DNA of 64,000 nt from an uncultured Chloroflexota bacterium (GCA_913045315.1 CAJWQJ010000005.1:1-64000); one strand, 5' to 3'; numbered from the stretch's first letter, positions 27,182 through 35,551 are shown. Numbers and translations are program-made. The notes: generated by a model not told the origin, from the sequence alone.

Positions 27182-27816
27182 TGTCAGATTACACTTATAG
27201 AATATCATGCATTCTTCAAAAAATTGTTCTTAAAACATTTAGCTCATGGTCTATACATGGAAGTGCAAATGTTCCTCCCATGGGAAGTATTTTAGTTGTA
27301 GCAAATCATTTAAGTTATATTGATCCATCCTTACTTGCATGTGCAATACCAAGAAGATTATATTTCTTAGCAAAAAAGGAAGTATTTAAACCTTTTGTAA
27401 GGAATTTTTTAAGCGCCTATGGAGCATTCCCTATTGACCGTAAATTAAGAGACCGAAAAGCATTACTTTGGGCTTCCAATACTCTCAATGAAGATAAAGT
27501 ATTAGTAGTTTTCCCTGAAGGTCAACGACATCCTCATACTAAATTACAAAAACCTTTAGCCGGAGCTGCAATGCTTGCATTAAAAACTCAATCTGTGATT
27601 TTACCTGTTGGGATAACAGGTTCAGAAAATTTGGGTCCTCTTTGGAAAATAGCTATCCCAACAGGTAAAATCACAGTGAATATTGGCCAGCCATTTACTT
27701 TACCCAATGTCGAGGGACCTATGTCGCATGCATTACTGAATTCTTTTTCCGAAACTATTATGCAAAGAATAGCAACTCTCCTCCCAAAAGAATACCAGGG
27801 AATCTATGAAAAATAG
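27181..27816 (+). CDS. plsC: 1-acyl-sn-glycerol-3-phosphate acyltransferase
   Basis: Adds the second acyl chain to lysophosphatidate in phospholipid synthesis at the inner membrane. The HX4D motif is NHLSYIDPSL, and the second block is VFPEGQRHP, both typical of the PlsC family. It has 211 residues. The start overlaps the cmk stop by one base, so translation is coupled. plsX follows after a 75-base gap that carries its own predicted promoter. Confidence 0.93.
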   Translation: MSDYTYRISCILQKIVLKTFSSWSIHGSANVPPMGSILVVANHLSYIDPSLLACAIPRRLYFLAKKEVFKPFVRNFLSAYGAFPIDRKLRDRKALLWASNTLNEDKVLVVFPEGQRHPHTKLQKPLAGAAMLALKTQSVILPVGITGSENLGPLWKIAIPTGKITVNIGQPFTLPNVEGPMSHALLNSFSETIMQRIATLLPKEYQGIYEK

Positions 27817-27821
27817 AGAAT

Positions 27822-27865
27822 CCTTGCTTTCCAGAATAGCTAAACCTATACTTTCTGGTACAAGG
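27822..27865 (+). promoter_or_regulatory. plsX promoter overlaid by an inverted repeat
   Basis: TTGCTT (27824-27829) and TATACT (27847-27852) with 17-base spacing predict a promoter between plsC and plsX. An inverted repeat, CCTTG-CTTT-CCAGAA (27822-27836) and TTCTGG-TA-CAAGG (27853-27865), encloses the -10 box. The symmetry is 11 pairs with unequal inner gaps. It could be an operator for a fatty-acid regulator; no match to the FapR or FabR sites that I know is visible. Confidence 0.45.
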
Positions 27866-27891
27866 CAACTTAGATAGGGAGCATCTAGTAA

Positions 27892-28914
27892 ATGACTGTA
27901 AACCCACTCCCAAGGATAGCAATCGATACTATGGGTGGTGACTTTGGCCCATCAGAAACAATTCCTGCTGCAATAGAATCAGCTAGTAATAAAACAGTCT
28001 CTATTTTACTGGTTGGCGATGCAAATCTTGTAGAAAAAGAATTAGCAAAACACCCCCATGATAATTTACCGATAACTGTCGTGCCATCAGAAGGTCTGAT
28101 CCCAGAAACATCCCAACCTGTTCAAGCAATGAGAAATAACCCTAATGCATCTATAGTTGTTTGTAACGAATTGGTTAGAAGCAAACAAGCAGATGCTTAC
28201 ATTACAATGGGATCAACAGGCGCTGCAATGGCATGCTCTTCACTGATGCTTGGATTAATGGATGGTATTGATCGTCCGGTATTAGGAGGAGTTCTTCTTG
28301 AAAGTGCACCTCACTCCATTCTTGTTGATATCGGAAGCAGTATTGATGCTCGTCCTTCACAACTCGTTGATTTTGCTGTTCTCGGTTCAGCTTTTGTTCA
28401 AGCATATTTTCAAATTCATAACCCTAAAGTTGCACTATTAAGCATAGGAGCAGAAGAGAATAAAGGAAATAAACAAGTAAAAGAAACATCTGAGCTTTTG
28501 GCAAAAACAACTATTAATTTTATCGGTAATATTGAAGGACACGATCTCCCGTTTGGAAAAGCAGATGTCGTGGTATGTGATGGATTCACAGGAAACATAT
28601 TACTTAAAACAATTGAGGGTATCGGCTCTGTTTTATACAACCAATTAAGTGATGAGCTTAATGAACATCTTTCTGACGAAATCTCTAAGAAAGTTGCTGG
28701 TGCAATTTTTAAAACTATTTCACCAGCAGAAAAATGGGGTGGTGGGCCACTTTTTGGAATACGGGGAATTGCAATTGTAGGACATGGAAGATTTAAACGT
28801 TCTGGAATAAGTAACGCTATAAATACTGCAAGAATGGCAATAGAGGCAAATATTGTTGATGCAATGCAGAATGATTTAGAAAAAATAAGAGCAAAAATAG
28901 ATCCCAGTAAATGA
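27892..28914 (+). CDS. plsX: Phosphate acyltransferase PlsX
   Basis: Makes acyl-phosphate from acyl-ACP for the PlsX/PlsY route to phospholipids. The N-terminus RIAIDTMGGDFGPSE, then GSTGAAMACSSLMLG, RPVLGGVLLESAPHSI, DGFTGNILLKTIEG and GHGRFKRSGISNAI are family signatures. It has 340 residues, normal. GGGAG at 27878-27882 precedes the ATG. fabG follows directly. PlsY, which uses its product, is not in this window. Confidence 0.96.
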   Translation: MTVNPLPRIAIDTMGGDFGPSETIPAAIESASNKTVSILLVGDANLVEKELAKHPHDNLPITVVPSEGLIPETSQPVQAMRNNPNASIVVCNELVRSKQADAYITMGSTGAAMACSSLMLGLMDGIDRPVLGGVLLESAPHSILVDIGSSIDARPSQLVDFAVLGSAFVQAYFQIHNPKVALLSIGAEENKGNKQVKETSELLAKTTINFIGNIEGHDLPFGKADVVVCDGFTGNILLKTIEGIGSVLYNQLSDELNEHLSDEISKKVAGAIFKTISPAEKWGGGPLFGIRGIAIVGHGRFKRSGISNAINTARMAIEANIVDAMQNDLEKIRAKIDPSK

Positions 28915-28931
28915 TAACACCTGGAGGAACC

Positions 28932-29681
28932 TTGATAAATAACGACCAAAGAATCGCTCTAATTACCGGCAGCTCAAGAGGTATAGGTAAATCAATAGCT
29001 ATGCAATTAGCTAATAACAACATCAGTGTAGTTATAAACTACAAGAGTCAAGTAGAAGCTGCACAAAAAGTAGTTACCGAAATAAGAAATAACGGGGGTA
29101 ATGCAATTGCTGTTCAAAGTGACATTACCAACCCTAACGAAGTAACAGAGATGTTTAATCAAATAGAATCTGAACTCGGCAATGTAAACATCCTAATAAA
29201 TAACGCTGGAATTATTAAAGACTCATTATTAATCAGAATGTCAGAAGAAGATTGGGATGACGTGATAAATCTTGACCTAAGATCTGCATTTCTTTGCACC
29301 AAGGCAGCCTTAAGATCTATGCTTCGTGAACGATGGGGGCGAATAATAAATGTAGGTTCTGTTATTGGATTAAGAGGGCAAAAAGGTCAAGCAAATTATG
29401 CTGCAGCTAAAGCAGGCTTAGTGGGGTTAACGCAAACAGTAGCTATAGAAGTTGCCTCTAGAAATATAACCGTCAATTATGTAGCTCCAGGATACGTTGA
29501 AACTGATATAGTAGAACATTTAAGCCCAGAAAGAAAAGCCCAAATTTTGACTAGAGTTCCTCTTGGACGATTTGCTCACCCTGATGAAATAGCATCAATA
29601 ATAACTTTTCTTGTTTCTGATGAAGCTTCCTACATAACAAGTCAAATTATAGCCGTAGATGGCGGCATGATGATTTCTTAA
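28932..29681 (+). CDS. fabG: 3-oxoacyl-ACP reductase FabG
   Basis: NADPH-dependent SDR that reduces 3-oxoacyl-ACP in fatty acid elongation. ALITGSSRGIGKSIA is the cofactor loop, ILINNAGI follows, and the catalytic Ser-Tyr-Lys set is in NVGSVIGLRG and ANYAAAKAGL. SQIIAVDGGM closes the fold. The TTG at 28932 is chosen because GGAGG (28923-28927) lies 4 bases upstream, giving 249 residues; an ATG at 28911 overlapping the plsX stop has no ribosome site. fabL follows 4 bases after the stop. Confidence 0.93.
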   Translation: MINNDQRIALITGSSRGIGKSIAMQLANNNISVVINYKSQVEAAQKVVTEIRNNGGNAIAVQSDITNPNEVTEMFNQIESELGNVNILINNAGIIKDSLLIRMSEEDWDDVINLDLRSAFLCTKAALRSMLRERWGRIINVGSVIGLRGQKGQANYAAAKAGLVGLTQTVAIEVASRNITVNYVAPGYVETDIVEHLSPERKAQILTRVPLGRFAHPDEIASIITFLVSDEASYITSQIIAVDGGMMIS

Positions 29682-29685
29682 AATT

Positions 29686-30453
29686 ATGACTAATTCAAAA
29701 ATAAATTCTAAAGAACTCTATGGCAAAACTGCTTTAATAACCGGTGGGTCTCAAGGTCTGGGCTTTGTACTAGCAAAAGATCTTGCAAGTAGAGGAACAA
29801 ACATAATATTCAATTACATGCGCAGCCACGACAAAGCAAGAATGGCTGAAGAAATAATAAATCAATATGGTGTAGAATGCCTTAAGATACAATGTAATTT
29901 GAATAACCCAAGCAGTATCGAAAAAATGTTTGAGAAAATACAAACTATCTTCCCCTCTCTAGACATACTAATTAACAATGCAGCTTCAGGAATCCAGAAA
30001 CCTTTATTGGGACAAAGCGAAAAAGATTGGGATTGGACATTAAATATCAATACCCGTGCCCCATGGCTATGCAGTAAAAATGCAATTCATATGATGAAGT
30101 CGGGAGGAACAATTATTAACATAACCAGCTTAGGATCCTCCAAAGTCTTACCATATTATTCTACAATTGGGATTTCAAAGGCAGGAATAGAATCACTTAC
30201 AAGATATATGGCAATAGAGCTTGCTCCCAAAGGAATCTCTGTAAATGCTGTATCCCCTGGATATATAGATACCAGAGCTCTTCGTCAGTTCCCCAACTGG
30301 GAAGATATGTTAAATAAAACAAATCAAAACCCAGCACAAAGGCCTTTAGAAGCTCAAGATATTGCAAATGTAGTTTCTTTTTTGTGCTCAGAAGCAGCTT
30401 CCATGATAAGGGGACAGGTAATCGTTGTAGATGGAGGATATTCCCTTTTATAA
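29686..30453 (+). CDS. fabL: Enoyl-ACP reductase III-like SDR (FabL)
   Basis: Probable trans-2-enoyl-ACP reductase of the FabL type, the last step of each elongation cycle. It shares the patterns I recall from Bacillus FabL: INNAASG, DWDWTLNINT, NITSLGSSKV, YYSTIGISKAGIE (Tyr-x6-Lys, as in enoyl reductases rather than the Tyr-x3-Lys of FabG), DTRALRQFPNWED and RGQVIVVDGGYSLL. It has 255 residues. Adjacency to fabG and plsX supports a role in fatty acid synthesis. No Shine-Dalgarno is seen, so translation probably follows from fabG. Confidence 0.85.
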   Translation: MTNSKINSKELYGKTALITGGSQGLGFVLAKDLASRGTNIIFNYMRSHDKARMAEEIINQYGVECLKIQCNLNNPSSIEKMFEKIQTIFPSLDILINNAASGIQKPLLGQSEKDWDWTLNINTRAPWLCSKNAIHMMKSGGTIINITSLGSSKVLPYYSTIGISKAGIESLTRYMAIELAPKGISVNAVSPGYIDTRALRQFPNWEDMLNKTNQNPAQRPLEAQDIANVVSFLCSEAASMIRGQVIVVDGGYSLL

Positions 30454-30492
30454 TCGCTACGCTTGAAATAATATAGTTAGCGGATAGTAATT

Positions 30493-31204
30493 ATGAATCT
30501 ATTTGATCAATTCAAAAGAGAGATACCAAAAAATCAACAACTCGTAGGTGCTGTCTGCGACTCCTTGTTGAACCCACTTGATGAGAACACGATAAAAACA
30601 TCGTTTTCTAGTCTAGTAGAAGAATTGCATGATCACATATACGAAAAATACTTAACTGCTGAATGGGATGCTGGTAACCGTGTAATTTCTTTACATTTCT
30701 CCGGTGGAGTCCCTTCTTTCTACCAATTGAAGGGTTTTTCCTTTCTGTCTCACAATCCCGTAGGTCGAGAGCAGGCAAAGCATTTGAAATAATACTTGAA
30801 GAATTGCTTGGACGGCACCTTGGTTTTCCTTTAGATGGACAAGTGAAAGTTGATGGTGCCAAACCAGATTTTGTGATGCCTTCCAGCGAATATTTTGATC
30901 AGAACCCTATCGACTGCATGCTTTTAACGGCAAAAAAAACACTTCGTGAGTGCTGGAGACAGGTAGTTACTGAAGCAAATGTGACTTATTCATATTTTTA
31001 GCGACCCTCGATACAAAGGTTACCAAATCCCAATTAGAATAAGCAGCAAGGCATAAAATTTATATTGTAACGACAAAATATAACATTGATCTAGTTGAAC
31101 ATTATGACAAAGCAGGAAACGTAATATCTTTCGAGGATTTTATTTCTCTGCATTTAGACCCTGCAATGGAACGTTGGAAACGTAATGGAGCGTTGGTAAC
31201 ATAG
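30493..31204 (+). pseudogene. Decayed EcoRII/PspGI-like type II restriction endonuclease
   Basis: Three pieces in different frames read as one protein related to the EcoRII C-terminal nuclease domain. Piece 1 (from ATG 30493) ends FYQLKGFSFLS; piece 2, one frame over, reads RRSRAGKAFEIILEELLG, GAKPDFVMPS and MLLTAKKTLRECWRQVV; piece 3 reads ATLDTKVTKSQLE, then AARHKIYIVTTKYN to RWKRNGALVT, ending at TAG 31202-31204. Lesions are a frameshift near 30750-30758, a shift at the T run 30995-30999 (one T fewer than needed), and an in-frame TAA at 31040-31042. Reconstructed length is about 237 residues. No cognate methyltransferase is in the window. The two shifts could be sequencing errors, but the stop would remain. 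Confidence 0.78.
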
Positions 31205-31241
31205 AAAGTTATATTACTTGAAAAATGATGACTCCCTATCT

Positions 31242-32336
31242 TCACAAGTCCATCACAGAAGAGTTGTCAACTTCTATGTTAACACCTGATAATAAGCACA
31301 AGTCATCTGAATTATTAATAAAATTAGTGCGAATATATCCCATACCAAAAGTTTTTTCAGTCCCAGGAATTGAAACCGCGCTTGTGATAGTGCCTGCATG
31401 AAGTTTATTTGAAATGTTCCTGTTCTGATCATTCAGAACAATTTTATCACCAGGTAAAATATTTTCTGAAGTAGGAACAGAAAAACTTACTAGATATCGT
31501 TTAACTTTCTGATAATTATGTAACCGAGCTACAACTTCCTGCCCAATATAACATCCTTTTGTCCAAGAAATCATTTCAAGTAAGTTAGCTTCAAGGGGAT
31601 TATAGTCATTAGTTATTTCATTACCCCATTTAGGTATATTGGACTGAATTCTTGCAATTTCAAAAGACTTTTCTCCTATAACTTTCACCCATGTAGGATC
31701 ACTGGATAAAATCAAGCTATCATAAATAATTGAAGCGATTTCATTCGGGAAGAAAACTTCGAAACTGATTGAGCCCAATAAATCCATCCTTGCAATAACT
31801 ACATCATGATCATATTTGGAAATGCAGATATTTTCGAAGTTTTCTAATTTTAAATCACATTCAGCCCATTCCTCTAAGAAATTATTCGAATTTGGGCCAA
31901 TTACACCAATGACACTAAACTTTTCTGAAATATCAATAAAATGAACATCTTCATCAAAAGTGTACTTATCAATCCATTCAAGCACAGAATTCGTATTTCC
32001 AGACGAAACTGTAATAAGTAATGAATCCTTAAGATGAGAAATTCTTAATAAGTCAACAATTTTCCCATTTGGACTAGTTAAAATTGTTGCAATTCCTGAG
32101 CCGTTTTCAAGATCAGAAAGTTTGTTGGTTGATAACCTTTCAAGAAGATCAATAGAATCCTTACCAAAAACTTTTATGACACCTAAATGAGTACGGTCAA
32201 TAATTGCTGTAGCTTGATTCAGGAATTTATATTCTTCCTCAACAGATGAAACTATATATGGGATTTTCCAACCAGAGTAATCTATATATTCAAAAGATGA
32301 GTCAATATAATTTTTAACAAATGGCGATACATTCAT
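31242..32336 (-). CDS. ygfZ: YgfZ/GcvT-domain iron-sulfur cluster maintenance protein
   Basis: A 364-residue folate-binding protein of the YgfZ/IBA57 group, which helps assemble or repair certain Fe-S enzymes. The diagnostic motif KGCYIGQEVVARLHN lies near residue 240, and the N-terminal segment with YSGWKIPYIVS and IDRTHLGVIKVFG resembles GcvT. It differs from the true gcvT at 24951-26084. It lies 39 bases downstream of an A-type Fe-S carrier gene on the same strand, which supports a shared role. Confidence 0.9.
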   Translation of the reverse strand: MNVSPFVKNYIDSSFEYIDYSGWKIPYIVSSVEEEYKFLNQATAIIDRTHLGVIKVFGKDSIDLLERLSTNKLSDLENGSGIATILTSPNGKIVDLLRISHLKDSLLITVSSGNTNSVLEWIDKYTFDEDVHFIDISEKFSVIGVIGPNSNNFLEEWAECDLKLENFENICISKYDHDVVIARMDLLGSISFEVFFPNEIASIIYDSLILSSDPTWVKVIGEKSFEIARIQSNIPKWGNEITNDYNPLEANLLEMISWTKGCYIGQEVVARLHNYQKVKRYLVSFSVPTSENILPGDKIVLNDQNRNISNKLHAGTITSAVSIPGTEKTFGMGYIRTNFINNSDDLCLLSGVNIEVDNSSVMDL

Positions 32337-32375
32337 TAGATTACCTCGGGAAAAAGTAATTGGATTTATACGATT

Positions 32376-32723
32376 TTATACCGAAAAAGAAGTTCCACAT
32401 CCACATGTACTGGTAGCATTAGGATTAGAAAATGTAAAACCCTTACCATTTAAACCATCTGAGAAATCAAGTTCAGTTCCAGCAAGATAAATATAACTTT
32501 TCTTTGGAATAAATAATCTTATTCCTTTATCTTCAATTATCTTATCTTCAGGTGAAGGGGATTCGTCAATTGAAAGAACATAAGTAAGACCAGAACAACC
32601 ACCACCTTTTACTCCAACCTTTAGACCGAAACCATCACCCAATCCTTGATTAGTAGCAAAATGACGAACTTTTTCGGCAGCTTTCTCCGTAACTGTGACA
32701 TTTACATTGGGGGCATCTGACAT
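32376..32723 (-). CDS. erpA: A-type iron-sulfur carrier (ErpA/IscA family)
   Basis: Carries and transfers Fe-S clusters to apo-proteins. The three ligand cysteines are all present: GGGCSGLTYVL and the C-terminal TCGCGTSF. It has 115 residues, normal. The ATG at 32723 is selected because GGAGGAAAAG lies directly upstream; a longer frame to 32777 has no ribosome site. Whether it is ErpA, IscA or SufA cannot be fixed without a tree. It is followed by ygfZ. No isc or suf operon is in the window. Confidence 0.92.
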   Translation of the reverse strand: MSDAPNVNVTVTEKAAEKVRHFATNQGLGDGFGLKVGVKGGGCSGLTYVLSIDESPSPEDKIIEDKGIRLFIPKKSYIYLAGTELDFSDGLNGKGFTFSNPNATSTCGCGTSFSV

Positions 32724-32783
32724 ACTTTTCCTCCAGTCATACAAATCTATTTTATTGAATGTGATGAAGAAGGTCAATAATTA

Positions 32784-32810
32784 TTGACACAAATATATGC
32801 ATGCTATAAT
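32784..32810 (+). promoter_or_regulatory. Promoter of the thiamine-transport operon
   Basis: Perfect TTGACA (32784-32789) and perfect TATAAT (32805-32810) are present, with TGC before the -10 (extended form). The spacing is only 15 bases, which the extended -10 may offset. Transcription would start near 32817, right before the TPP aptamer. Confidence 0.7.
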
Positions 32811-32819
32811 TTAAAAAGC

Positions 32820-32908
32820 GACAACGGGGAGCTCATAATTTATTGGGCTGAGAGGGTGAAATCAACACCGACCCATGAACCTGATCTGGATAATGCCAGC
32901 GAAGGAAT
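32820..32908 (+). ncRNA. TPP (thi-box) riboswitch
   Basis: The conserved THI elements are in order: GGGGAGC at 32826-32832, CTGAGA at 32848-32853, then ACCC and CCTGATCTGGATAATGCCA with GCGAAGG ending at 32905. This is the standard TPP aptamer with a P2/P3 arm and the pyrophosphate helix. It precedes an intrinsic terminator and a ThiXYZ-type ABC importer, so TPP should switch the operon off. Confidence 0.96.
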
Positions 32909-32923
32909 TTATTATAATTCAAA

Positions 32924-32958
32924 AATCGCTGGTCAAAATGGCCGGCGATTTTTTTTTG
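32924..32958 (+). terminator. Riboswitch-controlled terminator
   Basis: AATCGCTGG (from 32924) pairs with CCGGCGATT (32942-32950), followed by an uninterrupted T run to about 32957. TCGCTGG (32926-32932) can instead pair perfectly with CCAGCGA (32896-32902) inside the aptamer, so TPP binding would free it to form the terminator. This is a textbook OFF switch, visible in the bases. Confidence 0.9.
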
Positions 32959-32970
32959 AAAGGCATTACA

Positions 32971-33717
32971 ATTATATCAATTGAGAACATAAAAAAAACA
33001 TTCATGGTAAAAAATAACCAAATTGAAGTCATTGGTAATATCAACATTCAAATCAAAAAAGGAAAATTTATTTCTTTTGTTGGACCAAGTGGATGTGGTA
33101 AAACTACACTACTGAATATAATCGCTGGTTTAGAATCTCCCGATTCTGGCAGGGTAATTATCTCTTCCAAACCCTCAAAAGAAATGATAGGTAAAATTGG
33201 ATATATGCATCAAAAAGATGGACTTCTTCCATGGAGAAACGTCATTGATAACTCAGTTTTAGGATTAGAAATTAATGGTATCAAACGAACACAAGCATAC
33301 GAAATTGTAAGACCTTTGATGAAACAATTTGGGCTTTCAGAATTTGAAGAAGCTATGCCATGGGAAATATCTGGGGGTATGAGACAGCGAGTTGCTCTAC
33401 TTAGAACCGTTGCCTATGAACCTGAAGTGATTCTTCTTGATGAACCCTTTGGAGCTTTAGATGCATTAACTAGAGAAGATCTTCAATTTTGGCTTCTGCA
33501 GTTATACCAGAAATTAAATCAGACAGTAATTATGATTACCCATGATATAGAAGAAGCTTTGATCTTATCAGACAAAGTATGTGTCTTAAACGATAGCCCC
33601 TGTTCTATTGTGAAAAATATTGATGTCCCTTTTGAAAAATCTGAGAAACATAGAAATACTTCAAACGTAGAATTTGCAAAATTAAAATCAGAATTAAGTT
33701 ACGCTATAAGAGAATAA
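32971..33717 (+). CDS. thiZ: ABC ATPase of thiamine-precursor importer, apparent ATT start
   Basis: ATPase partner of the ThiXYZ-type importer of pyrimidine precursors of thiamine. Walker A is GPSGCGKTT, the signature is [14 protein letters not shown], Walker B is ILLDEPFGALD, and the switch His is in MITHDIEEA. ATT at 32971, 7 bases after AAAGG, yields the canonical N-terminus ISIENIKKTF and 248 residues. ATG at 33004 would remove the first strand, and TTG at 32956 lies in the terminator T run. The gene is under the TPP riboswitch. Confidence 0.9.
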   Translation: MISIENIKKTFMVKNNQIEVIGNINIQIKKGKFISFVGPSGCGKTTLLNIIAGLESPDSGRVIISSKPSKEMIGKIGYMHQKDGLLPWRNVIDNSVLGLEINGIKRTQAYEIVRPLMKQFGLSEFEEAMPWEISGGMRQRVALLRTVAYEPEVILLDEPFGALDALTREDLQFWLLQLYQKLNQTVIMITHDIEEALILSDKVCVLNDSPCSIVKNIDVPFEKSEKHRNTSNVEFAKLKSELSYAIRE

Positions 33718-33736
33718 TTATTTAGGATCATAACTA

Positions 33737-34519
33737 ATGATAAACAAAACACATGAAAAGTATGATCTAATAAATATAATATCATTACCTACGCTTGTAA
33801 TACTTTCTTTATTAATTATATGGCAGATAATTACTTTAATTTTAGATATTCCTAAATGGTTATTGCCCTCTCCTATAACTATTTTAATGGAAATTTACAA
33901 TAACTTTTCATTACTAATCAGACACTCGTTAGTTACAATTCAAGAAATATTTTTTGGTTTTATATTTGCTTTGATACTTGGTATAGCATTAGCAATCTCC
34001 ATAGATAAATCCAGCGTTGTAGAAAAATCAATCTATCCGTTAGTAATTGCATCACAAACTATTCCAATCATAGCAATAACTCCACTTTTGTTGGTTTGGA
34101 TAGGGTACGGAATATTTACCAAAATTATCATCGTGGCATTAATTTCGTTTTTTCCAATAGTTGTTAACATGGTTGATGGTCTTCGATCTACTGATATTTC
34201 TATAGAAAAAATGGCAATAACTCTCGGAGCAAATAAATTTCAATTATTAACCTTAATAAGGATTCCCTCTTCGCTACCATACCTTTTTTCTGGCATGAAA
34301 ATTGGGATCTCAATATCAGTAATTGGTGCAGTGATAGGCGAATGGGTCGGAGCGAGTTCAGGACTTGGATACTTAATGCTTCAATCTGCTCCACGATTTC
34401 AAACTTCATTAGTTTTTGCTTCGATATTCTTTTTATCTATTATTGGAATTAGTCTTTTTACATTTATACAGGTTTTAGAATACAAACTTGTTAGGTGGAA
34501 TCGTTTTTCAAATTATTAA
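33737..34519 (+). CDS. thiX: ABC permease of thiamine-precursor importer
   Basis: A 260-residue BPD_transp_1-type permease with about six transmembrane segments, of the SsuC/TauC/ThiX group. The ATPase-contact EAA loop is seen as GLRSTDISIEKMAITLGANK followed by PSSLPYLFSGMKIG. It begins with a hydrophobic first helix around residues 17-37. It lies 19 bases after the ATPase gene and 15 before the binding-protein gene. The thiamine link rests on the riboswitch and on the neighbouring binding protein. Confidence 0.9.
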   Translation: MINKTHEKYDLINIISLPTLVILSLLIIWQIITLILDIPKWLLPSPITILMEIYNNFSLLIRHSLVTIQEIFFGFIFALILGIALAISIDKSSVVEKSIYPLVIASQTIPIIAITPLLLVWIGYGIFTKIIIVALISFFPIVVNMVDGLRSTDISIEKMAITLGANKFQLLTLIRIPSSLPYLFSGMKIGISISVIGAVIGEWVGASSGLGYLMLQSAPRFQTSLVFASIFFLSIIGISLFTFIQVLEYKLVRWNRFSNY

Positions 34520-34534
34520 TTGGAGAAATAAATT

Positions 34535-35551
34535 ATGCTATCAAAAATATATGCTTTACTATTATCCTCTTTAATGGCATTAACCTTTGTAATTGGATGT
34601 GAATCTGCAAATTCCTCAAATGACACAAGGGAAAATTTCAACAATATTAGCTTAGCTTTAGATTGGTATCCATGGTCTAACCATGTTGGATTGTTTGTTG
34701 CAAAAGAAAAAGGTTACTACAAAGATAACAATCTTGATATTTCAATCTATACACCTTCTGACCCTTCAAACATTTTACAAACTGTTGGGTCTGGAAAGGA
34801 CGACTTCGGAATTAGTTATCAAACAGATGTTATATTAGCTCAGGCCGAAGGAATACCAGTAACATCTGTATTTGCAATCGTCCAACATCCATTAAATTCA
34901 ATTATTACCTTAAAAAGCTCAGGAATAAACAGGCCAAAAGATTTAGAGGGAAAAAAAGTAGGATATCCAGGTATTCCCACAGAGGAATTATTACTCAACA
35001 CAGTAGTTGAATACGACGGTGGGAACATTCAAAAAGTAGAATTAATTAATGTTGGGTATGATTTGGTTAAAGCACTAATAAGTAAAAAAGTTGACGCAAT
35101 CATTGGAGCTTATTGGGTTCATGAATCTTTTATTATAGAAAAACAAGGATTACAAGTTAACGTATTAAAAATTGAAGATTGGGGTGTGCCAGATTTTTAT
35201 GAACTAGTAATAGTCACTAACGAAAATACAGTAAAAAATAACCCTGAACTTATTCGGAAATTTCTTGATTCAACCGTGAAAGGCTACCAATACTCCATAG
35301 AAAATCCAGAAACAGGAATAAACATTATGAAAAATTCGAATCCAGAAATCGATACGAAATTAGAAACTGCAGGAATTAAGTTATTACTTCCTCTTTGGAA
35401 CGAAAAAGATATCTTATTTGGATGGCAGGATAAAACAAGATGGAAAAATTTAGCTTCTTGGATGTTGGATAAAAAATTAATTAATAATCCTGTTGATTTA
35501 GATAAAACATTCACCAATCAGTTTGTAGAAACTAGCAATGGAGGTAGATGA
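34535..35551 (+). CDS. thiY: Thiamine-precursor binding lipoprotein (NMT1/THI5-like)
   Basis: A 338-residue substrate-binding protein. The N-terminus is a lipoprotein signal: a hydrophobic stretch ending FVIGC with the lipid Cys near residue 22. NMT1/THI5-like patterns follow: LDWYPWSNHVGLFVAKEKGYY, QTVGSGKDDFGISYQ, DLEGKKVGYPG and NPELIRKFLDSTVKGYQY. Family members bind formyl-aminopyrimidine or HMP precursors; the riboswitch fits that. The last codons are part of a palindrome that forms a terminator with the convergent rplL end. Confidence 0.9.
   Translation: MLSKIYALLLSSLMALTFVIGCESANSSNDTRENFNNISLALDWYPWSNHVGLFVAKEKGYYKDNNLDISIYTPSDPSNILQTVGSGKDDFGISYQTDVILAQAEGIPVTSVFAIVQHPLNSIITLKSSGINRPKDLEGKKVGYPGIPTEELLLNTVVEYDGGNIQKVELINVGYDLVKALISKKVDAIIGAYWVHESFIIEKQGLQVNVLKIEDWGVPDFYELVIVTNENTVKNNPELIRKFLDSTVKGYQYSIENPETGINIMKNSNPEIDTKLETAGIKLLLPLWNEKDILFGWQDKTRWKNLASWMLDKKLINNPVDLDKTFTNQFVETSNGGR

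Noticed and set aside
30804..31001. A separate 65-codon gene starting at TTG 30804
   Set aside because: It is the middle segment of the broken endonuclease; conserved residues SRAGKAFE continue upstream of 30804 in the same frame.
32784..32984. Open frame of 66 codons, and a longer frame from 32875 leading into thiZ
   Set aside because: Both run through the TPP aptamer and its terminator, so this stretch is untranslated leader.
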